A stretch of DNA of 64,000 bases from Cordylochernes scorpioides. Taxonomy: Eukaryota > Arthropoda > Arachnida > Pseudoscorpiones > Chernetidae. Below the pieces are notes generated by a model, which saw only the letters and a program-made list of their open reading frames with translations, searched no databases and was not told where the DNA came from. The stretch is from the NCBI GenBank assembly GCA_030710605.1, contig CP092868.1, positions 24,661,104 through 24,725,103 of the forward strand, written 5' to 3'. Numbering within the stretch: the stretch's first letter is position 1; each line of letters opens with the position of its first letter. Below, in pieces: positions 31,585 to 43,058 of the stretch. The translations under genes were made by a program, and so were the position numbers.

Positions 31585-32180
31585 ATATCTTATTTTCTTG
31601 TAGCTATAATCCAAATTTTGCTTTATCATGATATGTCAATAAACTTTATTTTGAATGTCAAAAATCATCTCTTTTTCTTGTTTATATTATCCTATTTTCA
31701 ATTCTAAGAGTATACATTACAAAAAGAGAAAGTATCTGGTATGAAAACATATAAAATATATTTAATGCTTATCTCCTTAGACTATATTTAGAAGTTATTT
31801 AGACAATTTCTAGAAGCACCAGAACATATTTTGGCTTGCATTAGATGCAGTAAACAGAACCTTTGGGAAAGGCCATTGCTTATTATCAAACAGCTCTAGG
31901 AGCATGAAATTATGGAATTTGTGTAATTTTTACACAAGGGGATAAGAATCATCATGTCTAGAAATCAAATTTCTCTAGCTTTGTAGAGTTCATATCAAGT
32001 AATTGGGAATGTTTCTTGGTGATAGGAACATCTGAGGCATACAAAGGTACTTTACCCGTTAATATTTAGCTGGGCTTAGTAGGACAGCAGCCTTCATGTC
32101 TAGGATACCAGGAGTACAAGACTCCAGTTCTGCCCAGGGTCACCTCCCCACATATTCTCTTATGGAGGTTCTACTGTAGT
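31585..32180. other. No recognised gene
   Basis: Unremarkable AT-rich sequence with a pogo-like MITE end (GGAGGTTCTACTGTA) near 32164-32178. Confidence 0.4.
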
Positions 32181-32182
32181 AG

Positions 32183-32295
32183 AAATAAGACCAAGTAAAT
32201 AAATAGTGTGTGACATTTCAGTAACAATAATGTTACTGAAACATCACACTATTTATTTATATGATTTGGTCTTATTAAAACTTATGTTTCTAATC
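32183..32295. mobile_element. Short hammerhead-type foldback copy
   Basis: Outer arms of the family (AATAAGACCAAGTAAATAAAT and inverse) closely flank a shortened core in which the two GTAACA segments meet. The CTGA core is deleted. Confidence 0.7.
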
Positions 32296-32344
32296 TATAA
32301 TCCAAAAATTATATCTAATCATTTTTGATAAAGACAGTAGAAAT

Positions 32345-32605
32345 AGAAACATGAGGTAAACACAAAGTAATAAGACCAAATCCAAATAAATAAAAAGTGT
32401 GTGATGTTTCTGTAACAGCATTGTTACCATCTTCAGACAAAAGTACTGAATGGAGAAATTTTACCACAGCATTCTCTCATTCAGTACTTTTGTCTGAAGA
32501 TAGTAACAATGCTGTTACCCAAACATCACACGCTATTTATTTATTTGGATTTGGTCTTATTACCTTGGTTTATAATCTATAATCCAAATTGTGCCTTATC
32601 GAAAC
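32345..32605. mobile_element. Hammerhead-type foldback copy (subfamily B)
   Basis: Inverted halves meet near 32450. CTGAAGA occurs on plus at about 32494 and on minus at about 32435. The right half has a degraded stem and CAAAC instead of GAAAC. Confidence 0.8.
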
Positions 32606-32609
32606 ATGA

Positions 32610-33735
32610 GGTAATAAGACAGAATCCAAATAAAATAAATAATCATATTACCTTGTATTTCTATAATCTATAATCTAAAAATTGTATTTTATCATCAACA
32701 CAGAAATACATATAAGGGATAGAAAATACACAACAGAATCAACGATGGATAGCATTTTATTATATAGTGCAATGTGTAAAAATAAACAAACAGAAAATTG
32801 ACAAGCATACAGAAACTATATCACCAAACACAACACTGAAGTAAAAAAAAAAAAGAAAGAAAAAAATCATATCTATACACAAAAAACATAGAATATATAT
32901 GGTGAAATATATATAATATGTAAATATCTTTATATATATATATATATGTGACAATATAATAATAGGTGGGAAGAGAAATAAGGACACCACAAGTTTGGAA
33001 GAAGAACCCAGACAACCAGAGAGAGAGGGGGAGAGATGGGCTGGCAACAGCCGGGGGGCCGTTCGTCTCGCACCACAATCTCCAACTGTCCTAAAAGTCC
33101 CGAGGTTCCAAGTAACGGGCCCCAGTGTTCGCCCCTTGGAATGTCGCTGGTGTCTCAAGTGACCAGTCCTTACCCGCCCGTCTCTCTCTGGGTTGACTCT
33201 AGGTTTGGTTTATTATTCCTTGAAGGGTATATATTATGACATATATATAACTATAGTAATAATGATTAATAATAATAATAACTATAATTTTTTTTTTTTC
33301 TGAAAGGAAAGAATACAAGAGAGAGAGAGAGAGAGTTTAGACAATTTGAACTAAACAAAAATTGTGACGACAATAATGTGAAAATTGAAAGAAGAAAGAA
33401 AGGTATTAAAAAAAAAAAAAAAAAATCTCCTAGAACGGAGAATAAATTTTTCTAACAATTTTTTTTTTCAACAACAATAAAAACAAAAAGTATCCAATTT
33501 TGCATATATATTTCCAATAAACAAAAAAAAACATAAATAATAATTTGCATATCATTTTAGGGGAAAGAAAAAGCTAGCTATAAACATAAAGTATATAACT
33601 ATTTGTAAAATGAAACACTTATTAGAATTTAAATAGAACAATTGGGGAAAAAAAGAAAGAATTTAATATAAGTGATGTTATATATATATATATGAAAAAA
33701 CAATAGAAAAAATAAAAGATAAGTGGGTCAGGTGT
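32610..33735. other. AT-rich and microsatellite-rich stretch, possible 3' flank of the bZIP gene
   Basis: A (TA)n run is at about 32930-32948 and a (GA)n run near 33320-33335. A GC-richer patch lies at 33030-33190 without recognisable coding. No gene was identified; long frames here are translations of simple repeats. Confidence 0.4.
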
Positions 33736-33744
33736 TGATATTAA

Positions 33745-33995
33745 AAATAAAGAAGGCATCTCCTGACCACGAGCACATGTGCTTTTTAGATGGCAGAGCG
33801 CCATCTAGTGGATCAAAAATAAACTAAACGTTTATTAAGCTTGCTCCGTGATATCAAGAAATTGGGTTGGCCAAATATCACGGAGCAAGCTAAATAAACG
33901 TTTAGTTTATTTTTGCTCCACTAGATGGCGCTCTGTCATCTAAAAAGCACATGTGCTCGTGGTCAGGATATGCCTTCTTTATTTTTAATATATAT
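33745..33995. mobile_element. Large palindromic MITE
   Basis: AATAAAGAAGGCATCTCCTG... is mirrored by ...CAGGATATGCCTTCTTTATT, with arms of about 110 bp and a short centre near 33865. Each arm has GCACATGTGC and AGATGGC(A/G)GAGCGCCATCT palindromes. One-arm relatives occur near 13720-13960 and 18110-18225. Confidence 0.85.
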
Positions 33996-33999
33996 ATAA

Positions 34000-34515
34000 T
34001 CAATGAAACATTAGCACACAAATAAAAGAGAATAATGACAAAGAAGAAACTAAAGGGAGAAGACTAAGTAAGTAGAAATAAATAAAGATGTTAATAGACC
34101 ACTTCTTTCCTTAAAAAAAGAAATTGGTAAATGTGCTTTTATTTATCATCTCTGTGTAAAAGGTACAAGTGACGAGCATAACAAAACCAGAATTTCAATG
34201 AATTTGGAAAAAAATCCATCTATGCATTGTAATATTGATTCCCAATTGGAAATAGGAGGAGGAGTTGAGGAATTTCATGTTTCATAGATTTCAAAACATG
34301 CGTCAGACCTGGAAGCTGTTGAGTTCTGTGCTGTCTGGAGTATAGGAGCTCTAGCTATGCTTCCTTCCTGCAGTAAATCTGTATAAGACCTGTGGTCTTT
34401 CTAAAGCTGTGTTTGTATAAAACATCCCATTTGTGTGATCACAAATTCTTAAGTCAACTCCAAACTATTTAATTCAATATTCCCAAAAAGGAAAAGGTGT
34501 GTTACCTGTTGAATT
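34000..34515. other. No recognised gene
   Basis: AT-rich sequence. TTTATT motifs near 34139 would act as AATAAA poly(A) signals for the minus-strand bZIP gene. Confidence 0.35.
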
Positions 34516-34519
34516 AAAG

Positions 34520-34860
34520 TAGATATAAACACAAGGTAATAAGACCAAATCCAAATAAATAGTGGGTGACGTTTACCCATTGGGTAACCACAAATTGGGT
34601 TTTTCCACTTTTAATTCTAAGAATAATATTCTGTGTTTCTCAGATAAATATCTTCTTCTTATCTGTTATCTTGTTTACACACTTGATAACAGTTAACTAT
34701 TTAAAAAACATGCTGTGGTAAAATTCTCTCATTCAGTACTTTTGTCTGAAGATGGTAACAACGCTGTTACTGAAACGTCACACACTATTTATTTATTTTG
34801 ATTTGGTCTTATTACCTTGTGTTTATAATCTATAATCCAAATTGTGCCTTATCAAAGTAG
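34520..34860. mobile_element. Hammerhead-type foldback copy with internal insert (subfamily B)
   Basis: Left outer arm 34520-34580 (core damaged by a GGTAACC change) and intact right half 34735-34855 with CTGAAGA (34746-34752), GGTAACA-loop-TGTTAC and GAAACGTC (34772-34779). About 150 bp of other sequence separates the halves. Confidence 0.8.
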
Positions 34861-35098
34861 ATATAACTTAAGTTTAATGTCTGAACAGAAAAAGAAATGG
34901 TTGACATATAGTAAAGGGAGTAACAAAAGTGAAATTGTACTGAGTTCAGGTGGATAGATTTAGAACAAAGGCATCTCCTAATCATCGGTAACTTTTAGTT
35001 TCACAATCTGGAGATGCCTTTTTTTATAGTAAAGTGTGTAATTATAAAGCCCTGGTTAAATTAAAGAGGAGTGGGGTTATATACTGTAGGTTAGCCAT

Positions 35099-35250
35099 AC
35101 AGTAGAATCTCCATGAGAGGACAAAGGACAATTTTTAATGTCAAAATTATAATTTTTGTTACTAATCAGCAACTCTCTCCGGTGAGAGGACACACCTATG
35201 ACTCTGCAAATAGGTGTTGTCCATTACTAGGAGGTAGATTCTACTGTACT
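35099..35250. mobile_element. Degenerate pogo-like MITE
   Basis: ACAGTAGAATCTCCATGAGAGG to AGGAGGTAGATTCTACTGTA; decayed member of the family at 7966. Confidence 0.65.
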
Positions 35251-35444
35251 AGAATTGTACATATGGAAGTGTCGAAAGATTCTATATGATGTGATGGTAG
35301 GCCAATCACTGTAGGAGCAGAAAACTGCAGTTTTTAAAAGGAATAAGAAGTGTGTTCATCTCTAAATAATTACAATAACATGTAGTGTATTTTTGAAGGA
35401 TTGTGAGAGATGGGAACTGGCAAAGAGAAGTATATAGGAAGGAG

Positions 35445-35867
35445 TTAGTGAGGTGGTTGGTAATGGGATGTGTCTGAAGGGGCTAGGTACTGGTGGTCGT
35501 TGGAAATGGCATCCATGGGTGTGGTGGAAGATGCTGCTAAGTGATCTAACCGCAGCCCGTGGGCGCTACCGGCATGAGAGAGGAAGATATCCTTCAGCAA
35601 ACAGAGCTCCTTGCTGAGGCATTCTATCTTTGATTCCAGCATCTTGTTTTCCTTTCTCAGCTGGGTGACTTTCTCAAGAGTCTGCTGGGCCTTCTGTTTG
35701 CTCTTGTCGCGTGAGCGACGCACGGCGAGGTTGTTCTTCTCCCGTCGAAGGCGGTACTCTTGGGAATCTTTAGGGATGCTGCGGTGGCCGTGGTGATGGC
35801 TTTCGCTACCGGAGGATTCGGTGCTGCTTCCACCGCTGTCCTCCACCTTCATGTTTCTAGGGGCCAT
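35445..35867 (-). CDS. C/EBP-gamma-like bZIP transcription factor
   Basis: 140 codons, complete. It is a nuclear DNA-binding protein that should dimerise with other C/EBP or ATF-type bZIPs. The basic region spans residues 37-60 with NNLAVRRSRDKSK, the C/EBP-type signature. The zipper has leucines at 70, 77, 84 and 91, and the motif KELCLLKDIFLSHA closes it, as in C/EBP-gamma. There is no long N-terminal activation domain; the N-terminus is only a Ser/Glu/His-rich 35 residues, matching the short gamma type. The coding region is uninterrupted, and an acceptor-like AG lies at 35875-35874, just before the ATG. A separate 5' UTR exon is therefore likely, the vertebrate CEBPG layout. Confidence 0.92.
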   Translation of the reverse strand: MAPRNMKVEDSGGSSTESSGSESHHHGHRSIPKDSQEYRLRREKNNLAVRRSRDKSKQKAQQTLEKVTQLRKENKMLESKIECLSKELCLLKDIFLSHAGSAHGLRLDHLAASSTTPMDAISNDHQYLAPSDTSHYQPPH

Positions 35868-36108
35868 TGGGGCCTGTCACACAGCAGTCATGTATTAGAA
35901 CTTGCCTTCTTTTATCCACCTTTCTATTCATGACAAAGGATTCATCAAATGATGCAACAGGTTTCTTGATATATAAGTTTATTTTCATTTTATTACTTCA
36001 TTCTCAGCCATTTCCACACTTATCTTCAGGAATACAAAATAAACAATAATGATCACCGTTAGATACTAACTAAATATATTTGGCTAAATTTTGCATATTA
36101 CTTTAAAT

Positions 36109-36549
36109 CAGCCCTGGCCAACCTAAATGCCACCACAGGCCGCACGAAATCGTAAACAAGATCTAAAAACTTTAACTATAACAAAATTTTAACTTTAAAA
36201 TGTATTTTAAAAAAATACTTAATACTTCCTTGATGCTTAATGTTTTTATTTATTATTTTTCGGCTGCTTTTTTTAAATAAAAATAATAATAACAATTTAA
36301 AATTTAAAAAAATATTTCTCTCTATTAATTACCATTATTCCTAACTTTTTTCTTCCTTTTTATGGAATCAAATATGTATTTTAAAAATTGTGGGACATAT
36401 TTTAAATAAAAAAAATTATTATGATTATTTCAATATATTTTCTGTTTTTGAATATACAGAGGAGAAATGAAAAAAGTTACAAAAGAAATATAAAGTTAAA
36501 TGGCGAGCTGCAAAATTTTTTACGGCGGGCCGGGGGTTGGCCAGGCCTG
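36109..36549. mobile_element. hAT-like MITE
   Basis: Termini CAGCCCTGGCCAACCT and GGTTGGCCAGGCCTG form imperfect TIRs. An 8 bp duplication with one mismatch (CTTTAAAT at 36101-36108, GTTTAAAT at 36550-36557) fits hAT. Interior AT-rich, non-coding. Confidence 0.8.
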
Positions 36550-36949
36550 GTTTAAATGGTGAGAGCTTGAGAATGCAATACTTAAATGAAAAGAAACACA
36601 TCCACAGAAACCTATCATTGGATTAATATCCGGGAGATTCACATCCATTGTTAAGAAATTTGATTGGGAGCTCTAAAGTTTCACAATAATTTTCTAAATA
36701 TTCTCTTAAAAGAGTGTGATAAGGTATACATTTTTTCACGAGGTAACAATATTGTTCCTAAAATGCCACATGGAAATCTCTTCTTATTTGGTCTCTTGTG
36801 TTACCTTGTATAATTCAAATATTCACAAGTTGTGCAATTCTACTGTATTTAAGATCTAGAGTGATAGAGTTAATCAGAAACAATTCAAACTTAAATATAA
36901 AAGCAGAATGATCCAATACAGTATTAGAGCTCTGAGAAGCGGTCTGGTG

Positions 36950-37070
36950 GATTAAATTGGCGAAACCGCTGGGAGGGTTCACCACTGATGAGCCAAGCCC
37001 TCCCAATATATTTTTTCATCGCAGTAAGGACAGTAGAAGTTCGTTTTATGTATAAAAGAAACATTCGTGC
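36950..37070. repeat. GGGAGGGTTCACC repeat, single arm
   Basis: Matches the arm at 41045-41150 and the inverse at 48160-48250. It contains a GGGAGGG...CCCTCCC hairpin. Confidence 0.65.
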
Positions 37071-37169
37071 TTTTAAATCCTTTCATTTTATATGTATAGA
37101 TGGCGCGTTATTGCTTTGTGTTAAATATATAAGAACAGTTGATTTTCAAATTATTATTTAAAAAAAAAC

Positions 37170-37340
37170 TATTTTTTCTTATCTGTTATCTTGTTTAAAC
37201 ACTTGATAACAGTACTATTTAAGAACTTGCTGTGATATTTTTTCTCATTTATTCTTTTGTCTGATGATGGTGACAATGCAGTTGCCAAAACATCACACAC
37301 TAATAAATTATTTGGATTAGATCTTATTTTTTTGTGTCAA
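37170..37340. mobile_element. Half hammerhead-type foldback repeat (subfamily A)
   Basis: CTGATGATGG stem with TTGCC then AAAAC instead of GAAAC; outer arm ATAAATTATTTGGATTAG. The other half is missing. Confidence 0.7.
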
Positions 37341-37492
37341 ATTATTAATGCTTAAAAATAAAATAAGAAGCCCAACCATATAAAGCTCTTTCAGAAAATT
37401 TACTCACTAAACCAACCAACATTACAAATTTGTAACGTTTATTTCTCACAGTGCACATCTAGATACTTTTTTTTTAACTTATTGTTTGACAA

Positions 37493-37920
37493 TTCTATAT
37501 ACAGTTACGAGCGTCATGCGTTCTTAATCAATTCTTCAGTTTTCATCTCTGTCACCGTTTGCTTTTTTTTTTTTTGGAATGGCGCTCTCCTATTGGTTGG
37601 CTACGATCACGCCACCTTTGCCCCCCATCATGTCCCCCCCCACTCGCTTTTTCGTTTTTGTAACTATTGTGTTGGAGTGGGTCGCTCCTTAAATAAATGC
37701 AAATATTAGTTAATAACTAAATGGAATCCTCTCTTTCTTTTTCCCAGTAAGAGACGCCTACGGAAGCCAACAGTACATAGACAGATAAAGCACATAGGCG
37801 ATAGTTATTAACTAACATATGCATTTATTAAAGGCGCCAATTTATAATTGTAACAAATAGTATTTGAATCAAAACATTCAATCGGGTAAAACACAGGCAT
37901 TGCCCGGATCATTCGGCTAG
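37493..37920 (+). mobile_element. Non-autonomous Helitron-like element, copy 1
   Basis: Starts TTCTATATACAG and ends with a small CAGGCATTGCCCGG hairpin region followed by ATTCGGCTAG. The preceding base is A and the next is T, as for Helitron insertion at AT. Non-coding. It shares GAATGGCGC(T/C)CTCCTATTGG and TAAATAAATGCA(A/T)AT-like segments with copies 2 and 3. Confidence 0.8.
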
Positions 37921-38966
37921 TTTTAAATATATTGGGTGTCCAAAATTCAGTAATTTTGTTCTCAAGATGGTAACAACACTGACCCATTACATACAGTTGA
38001 ATATATTGGATTTGGTTTTTATTACTTTTTTATTCTGTAGATTAAATTGCTTCAATGATGGCCACAGATTTTGTTTTTCCCCAGCCCAACCTCCCATTAG
38101 TGAAGGCAAAGTAGCAAAGAGGCTCTTGGCATTACATGCAAGTGCAAAAGTTGAATTGCTCTCTACATGGGTAGTCATGTGATGATGCACTTTACAACCA
38201 AAGAAGGAGGGGGAGCAGTAACAAGCTCGGTAAAAAACCTGGGCTCAGCTGGCCCGGCTGATAGTACCCTGTAAGGGCTCCTAATCCAGGGATACAGGAT
38301 GAGCAGCATTTGTATTCCATGTTAGTAGCAGCTGCACATAGCATCTGTTCCTCATGTCAGAGGCGGCCATTTCTTTTGGAGCTAAGTTGGCCTGCCACTG
38401 TGTAGTGTTCCCAGTCTTAATAACAAAGGCAGACACATTCTACTTCACACAGTCACGATGGTTGTCAAGCTTTACAAGCTTTATACCTTAATATGGTTGA
38501 GTGGAGATAAGAAAAAAGAAGAAGAAGAAGAAGAAGACAACCAAAGCAGTCGCTAGCTGCCCTTCATGATTATCACATGGCTTGTGTCCCATGTGTACTC
38601 AGGAGAAGTTTAAAAAAAACAAACAGAAACAACTTACTCAAAATAGTGTCATCAAAAATGAATAGATGAGATAAATAGAAATCATAAAGTCCTATATGCC
38701 GGGGCATATGGTGCTGTGTTTTAGTGAATGCTAATTTTTTTTTTAAATGCTAAGCATTGCACTTGACCTTTTAATCCTTTTTCAGTTTTATCAATTGATA
38801 CGGTAGAACCTCTCTAAATGATTTAACTGTAGCTATAACAACATGATAACTGTGTTTAACCCGAACTCCTGCTACCACGTACAGAAGTCCCCAACTATCC
38901 AGGGAAATGGTTATAACATCATAATTCTAAGGTTCTTCTAATTGATAAGGCACACAATTTGGATTA
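37921..38966. other. Repeat-derived sequence, no gene
   Basis: Holds a degenerate SINE body (about 38100-38200, 38540-38600), an AAG-rich microsatellite near 38510-38535 and a segment shared with 52430-52560. Confidence 0.4.
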
Positions 38967-39334
38967 TTCTATATACAGTTACGAGCGTCATTCTTCGTCG
39001 CCTCTGTCACGGTTTGCTTTTTTTTTGGAATGGCGCCCTCCTATTGGTCGGCTACATCACGCCACCTTTGCCCCCCCATTTTTGTAACTATTGTGTTGGA
39101 GCGGGTCGCTCCTTAAATAAATGCATATATTAGTTAATAACCAAATGGAATCCTCTCTTTCTTTTTCCCAGTAAGAGATGCCTACGGAAGCCAACAGTAC
39201 ATAGACAGATAAAGCACATAGGCTATAGTTATTAACTAACATATGCATTTATTTAGGGCGCCAAATTATAATAGTATTTGAATCAAAACATTCAATCGGG
39301 TAAAACACGGGCGTTGCCCAGGTCATTCGGCTAG
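38967..39334 (+). mobile_element. Helitron-like element, copy 2, nested in a foldback element
   Basis: TTCTATATACAG to the ACGGGCGTTGCCCAGG hairpin and CTAG. It is inserted between A and T of GGATTA|TAGATTATAA, which is the outer arm of the hammerhead-type foldback family (38945-38966 and 39335-39425). It lacks about 60 bp relative to copies 1 and 3. Confidence 0.88.
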
Positions 39335-39430
39335 TAGATTATAAACACAAGGTAATAAGACCAAATCCAAATAGATAAATAGTGTGTGATTTTATCTATT
39401 TGAATTTGGTGTTATTACCTTGTGTTCTTC
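39335..39430. mobile_element. Rest of the interrupted foldback element
   Basis: AGATTATAAACACAAGG, then AGTGTGTGATTTTATC and the inverse arm. The hammerhead core is deleted between the arms. Confidence 0.7.
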
Positions 39431-39954
39431 TAATTGCTGTGGTTATAGCAACAACATGGTTAGGACAACATCAAAATACTGTCCCAGTTTTTACTGTGAA
39501 AATCTAAAATATGGGGTTTATAGTGCAAATTCTCTCTTAGGCAGAAAGAAACCTGTTGAGGGGAGGACTGAGGCTCGACGTACCTTTATCTGAGTCTATA
39601 CAACCCCTAGTACTTAAGATTCCATTGTACAAAGGGTGGTGTAAATAGACGACAGACTTGCACCCACCTGTTCAAGAAACAACCAAGGAGCCAACATGAC
39701 GGACAATACTGGAAGATGACAACACGCCCAACAAACAAGATATCGGCTGGCTGGCTATACCGGATCAGCTGGAGGTCAGCGGGTGGTAGCAGCTTCTGAC
39801 CAGTTAGGTAAGGTACTGGGATTGTAGGAGCTCCCTCCCTCCCTCCTTTCCTCTATAAAGATAGAGGGAGAGACATATGTAAATAGGTGTATGTATGTAT
39901 ATATGTCGTATACAGTGTATAACCTCTTTAACTGATAAGGCAAAATTTGGATTA
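39430..39954. other. No recognised gene
   Basis: Mixed sequence. A CCCTCCCTCCC run lies near 39835 and alternating TATGTATG near 39885-39900. It ends with GATAAGGCAAAATTTGGATTA, an arm of the foldback family. Confidence 0.4.
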
Positions 39955-40380
39955 TTCTATATACAGTTACGAGTGTCATTCTTCATCTCTTAATAATCAG
40001 TTTTCGTCTCTGTCACCGTTTGCTTTTTTTTGGAATGGCGCCCTCCTATTGGTTGGCTACGGTCACGCCACCTTTGCCCCCCCCCCCCCCCCCCCCTCGC
40101 TATTTCGTCTTTGTAACTATTGTGTTGGAGCGGGTCGCTCCCTAAATAAATGCATATATTATATATTAGATAATAACCAAATGGAATCCTCTCTTTCCTT
40201 TTCCCAGTAAGAGACGCCTACGGAAGCCAACAGTACATAGACAGATAAAGCACATAGGCTATAGTTATTAACTAACATATGCAATTATTTAAGGCGCCAA
40301 TTTATAATTGTAACAAATAGTATTTGAATCAAAACATTCAATCGGGTAAAACACGGGCGTTGCCCGGGTCATTCGGCTAG
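39955..40380 (+). mobile_element. Helitron-like element, copy 3, nested at the same site
   Basis: TTCTATATACAG to ACGGGCGTTGCCCGGG and CTAG, inserted between GGATTA and TAGATTATAA exactly as copy 2. It contains a run of about 20 C at 40077-40097. Confidence 0.9.
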
Positions 40381-40525
40381 TAGATTATAAACATAAGGTA
40401 ATAAGACCAAATCCAAATAAATAAATAGTGTGTGATGTTTCGGTACTTTTGTCTGAAGATGGTAACAACGCTGTTACCGAAACGTCACACACTATTTATT
40501 TGGATTTGGTCTTTTTACCTTGTAT
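40381..40525. mobile_element. Hammerhead-type foldback element (subfamily B), rest of nested copy
   Basis: Left arm core partly deleted; right half intact with CTGAAGA (40453-40459), GGTAACA-ACGC-TGTTACC and GAAACGTC (40479-40486). Confidence 0.85.
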
Positions 40526-40679
40526 TTATAACCTCTTTAACTCTAAATTGACTTTAATTAAACACATATTCAACCCATTTTTCACTTACCAATAAGTCCA
40601 CTTATTTTAACCGATCAAGCCCTCCCTTTCAAAAACTTGTATCATTGCAGTAAGGTCTGTAGAGATATTATTTGTTGAT

Positions 40680-40861
40680 ATAGTAGAACCTTCATGAGAA
40701 GACACTCGTGCTAGAGGACACTTCTCTATAAAGGACAGTTTTCATTTGAAAAATTACCATTTTTACTATTTAGCAACTCTTCGATAAGAGGATACCTCTC
40801 TCTAAAGAACACTTTGGCTCTGCAATTAGGTGTTGTTCTTTACATGGAGGTTCTACTGTAT
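40680..40861. mobile_element. Pogo/Tc1-like MITE
   Basis: TAGTAGAACCTTCATGAG to CATGGAGGTTCTACTGTA; internal TGTCC repeats as in the arm copies. Confidence 0.8.
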
Positions 40862-41044
40862 ATACAAAAGTATGTACTCAATTTGATATTTGCGGAAGAG
40901 CGATTGCTCGAAGCATATTATATATTTATAAATTTATGTAATTCTACTGTCCTCAAAGCTTATGTCCACAGTTCTTCTAAAATACCCATTCCAAGAGTCT
41001 ACCAACAGTATCACTATAAAAGGAAGTTCCAAAAATACAATATA

Positions 41045-41155
41045 ACAGCGGTATGGTAGATTAAACTGGCGCAACAGCTGGGAGGGTTCACCACTGATGA
41101 ACTAGGCTCTTCCTTTAATTTTTCTATTGCAGTAAGGGCAGTAGAAATTGTTTAA
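41045..41155. repeat. GGGAGGGTTCACC repeat, single arm
   Basis: GGTATGGTAGATTAAACTGG ... GGGAGGGTTCACCACTGATG; inverse of 48160-48310. Confidence 0.65.
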
Positions 41156-41509
41156 TTTCAAAAAGAATCTTACACCTTTAGAATAGTTTCTAATTTTCAT
41201 AACAGATGGCGAGCTAGTGCATCATATACAAAGTATTTACTTTAACATTATATTTTTAAATGAAGAGGTGCTCTTTTAGTACCCAATATTTTTTGTTGTA
41301 ATGAGAATATCCAGACCAACCACATGTATATAAGTAGCCTGAACAAGGAGAGTTGGTACATGTTGTTACCTAGTAAGGCTGAGGAACTTCTGATATCTGT
41401 AGTCTTTGCGCTGTCAGGAAGAATCCGCTGCAGTCCTGAACACAAAATTGGTACTTTTCCCCCCACACTGTAAAATTGCCCAATCACATGAAAAAGGTAC
41501 AATTTATAT

Positions 41510-41670
41510 TATAGATTAGAAACAAAAGGTAACATGATGAAATCCAAATTTTTGAAAGTTTTGTGATGTTTCGGCATTGTTACTTTTGATTGATGGTAAC
41601 AACAATAATGTTACTGAAACATCCCAAACATTTCAATAATTTGGATTCGGCCTTGTTACTTTTTTTGTTT
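41510..41670. mobile_element. Degenerate hammerhead-type foldback copy
   Basis: AGATTAGAAACAAAAGGTAA arm, GTGATGTTTCGGCATTG, then inverse. The CTGA core is largely lost. Confidence 0.6.
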
Positions 41671-42180
41671 GCCCAATAACAATTTTTAAAACCCTTTTGT
41701 GTGGTAAGACTACATAAAACATTTTCCAATTGTAAACAACTCAAGAGTATTATAACCTTTCACATTGTAAAATTGCCTCCCAATAACAGAACCAAAAACA
41801 CTTTCAAAGGCGAAATATTACTCAGAATCTAAAACACTTTGGCATTGTAATCATCAACAGATGGCGCAAGCCATCAGAAACTTTCAGTTGCAAGATAAGA
41901 AAATGTCTTTTTCTTAATTTTTTTTTAACAAGAGAGAGTAAAATACATTTTTATTCTTGAAAAAACAATACTTTTATTTATTAATTTTATAAATACACAA
42001 TTATTTACAAAATAGTATCTACAAAATTTACCACAGACACACTACACATTTTATTTATTCACATACAATTTAAAATGTGTCTATATATAATACATATACT
42101 TTTTTTAAATATATCATTTTTCACATTTATATTAATTTAATAATTTATATATTTCAAACTTTCTCAAACAAATATATACA

Positions 42181-42360
42181 TTAGAACCTCCCTTTAGCAG
42201 ACACCCCGCTAGAAGACACCTCTCTACAAAGGACAGTTTTCATTTGCAAAATTACTATTTTTACAATTTAACAACTCTCCGGTAAGAGGACACCTCTTCC
42301 TAAAGGACAATTTGGCTCTGCAAATAGGTGTTGTCCTTTACAGGGAGGTTCTACTGTATT
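42181..42360. mobile_element. Pogo/Tc1-like MITE
   Basis: TTAGAACCTCCCTTTAGCAG to CAGGGAGGTTCTACTGTA, about 180 bp. Confidence 0.8.
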
Positions 42361-42424
42361 TACCATTAGGATAAATTAACAAAAAAAAAAAATCCCACCA
42401 TCATAAAATATTAAATCTATTTAC

Positions 42425-42598
42425 AGTAAAATCCTGCTAAACTGAACCTTGGATATAGCAAACCATTCGATATTACGAACTTCAAACAATCCCCATTTTT
42501 ATTTTATATAACAGTGAAATATGGCTATAACAATCCATGTCTATAGTTAACCACAGGTTCAGTCCCATTGGGGTTCGCTATAGAGGGGCTTTACTGTA
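42425..42598. mobile_element. Pogo-like MITE, CAGTAAAATCC type
   Basis: CAGTAAAATCCTGCTAAACTG to GAGGGGCTTTACTG with TA borders. Confidence 0.7.
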
Positions 42599-42599
42599 T

Positions 42600-43058
42600 A
42601 TAAATGCTGTCAATAAAAAAAAAAAATAATAATATATAAACCCTCGAATATTGTTTAATAATTGTATTTCACTTAAAAAAAAAAAATCAAACTTCAAAGA
42701 AACACAAAATAATGAAAATTATATAACAAAATGCAAAATAAGTTGAAATGAAAAAAAAAAAACATATTAAAAACATATAAAAGTAACTCTTCAAAGATTT
42801 TAAATTTCTAGCAGTTGTGTCAGATTAATTTTTTTATAAAAGGTATAAAAGTCACAGAATTGAGGATTATTCAATGATTATAAAATATTTAATTTTTTTT
42901 TTTTTTAATTGAGATTTTCTAAAGTGAAGAGAAATTTCTACTTCAATTCTGCATTAAAGAAGCAAAAAAAGTATATATATAGATAGATAAATACTACCTA
43001 AACAAACAGTCAACAAAAAAGTATTAAATAAAAAAAAGCATGTAAGCATGTTGCGCAT
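42600..43058. other. AT-rich 3' flank of the 1388-codon gene
   Basis: Homopolymer-rich. It probably contains the 3' UTR; an ATTAAA-type signal on the minus strand lies near 42890. Confidence 0.35.

Noticed and set aside
32760-33158. 132-codon hydrophobic minus-strand frame
   Set aside because: Its hydrophobic part translates (TA)n and poly-A/T runs; no signal of selection.
40077-40097. Run of about 20 C as a G-quadruplex or i-motif regulator
   Set aside because: It is a length variant of the C-run present in the other Helitron-like copies and is probably slippage or assembly error.
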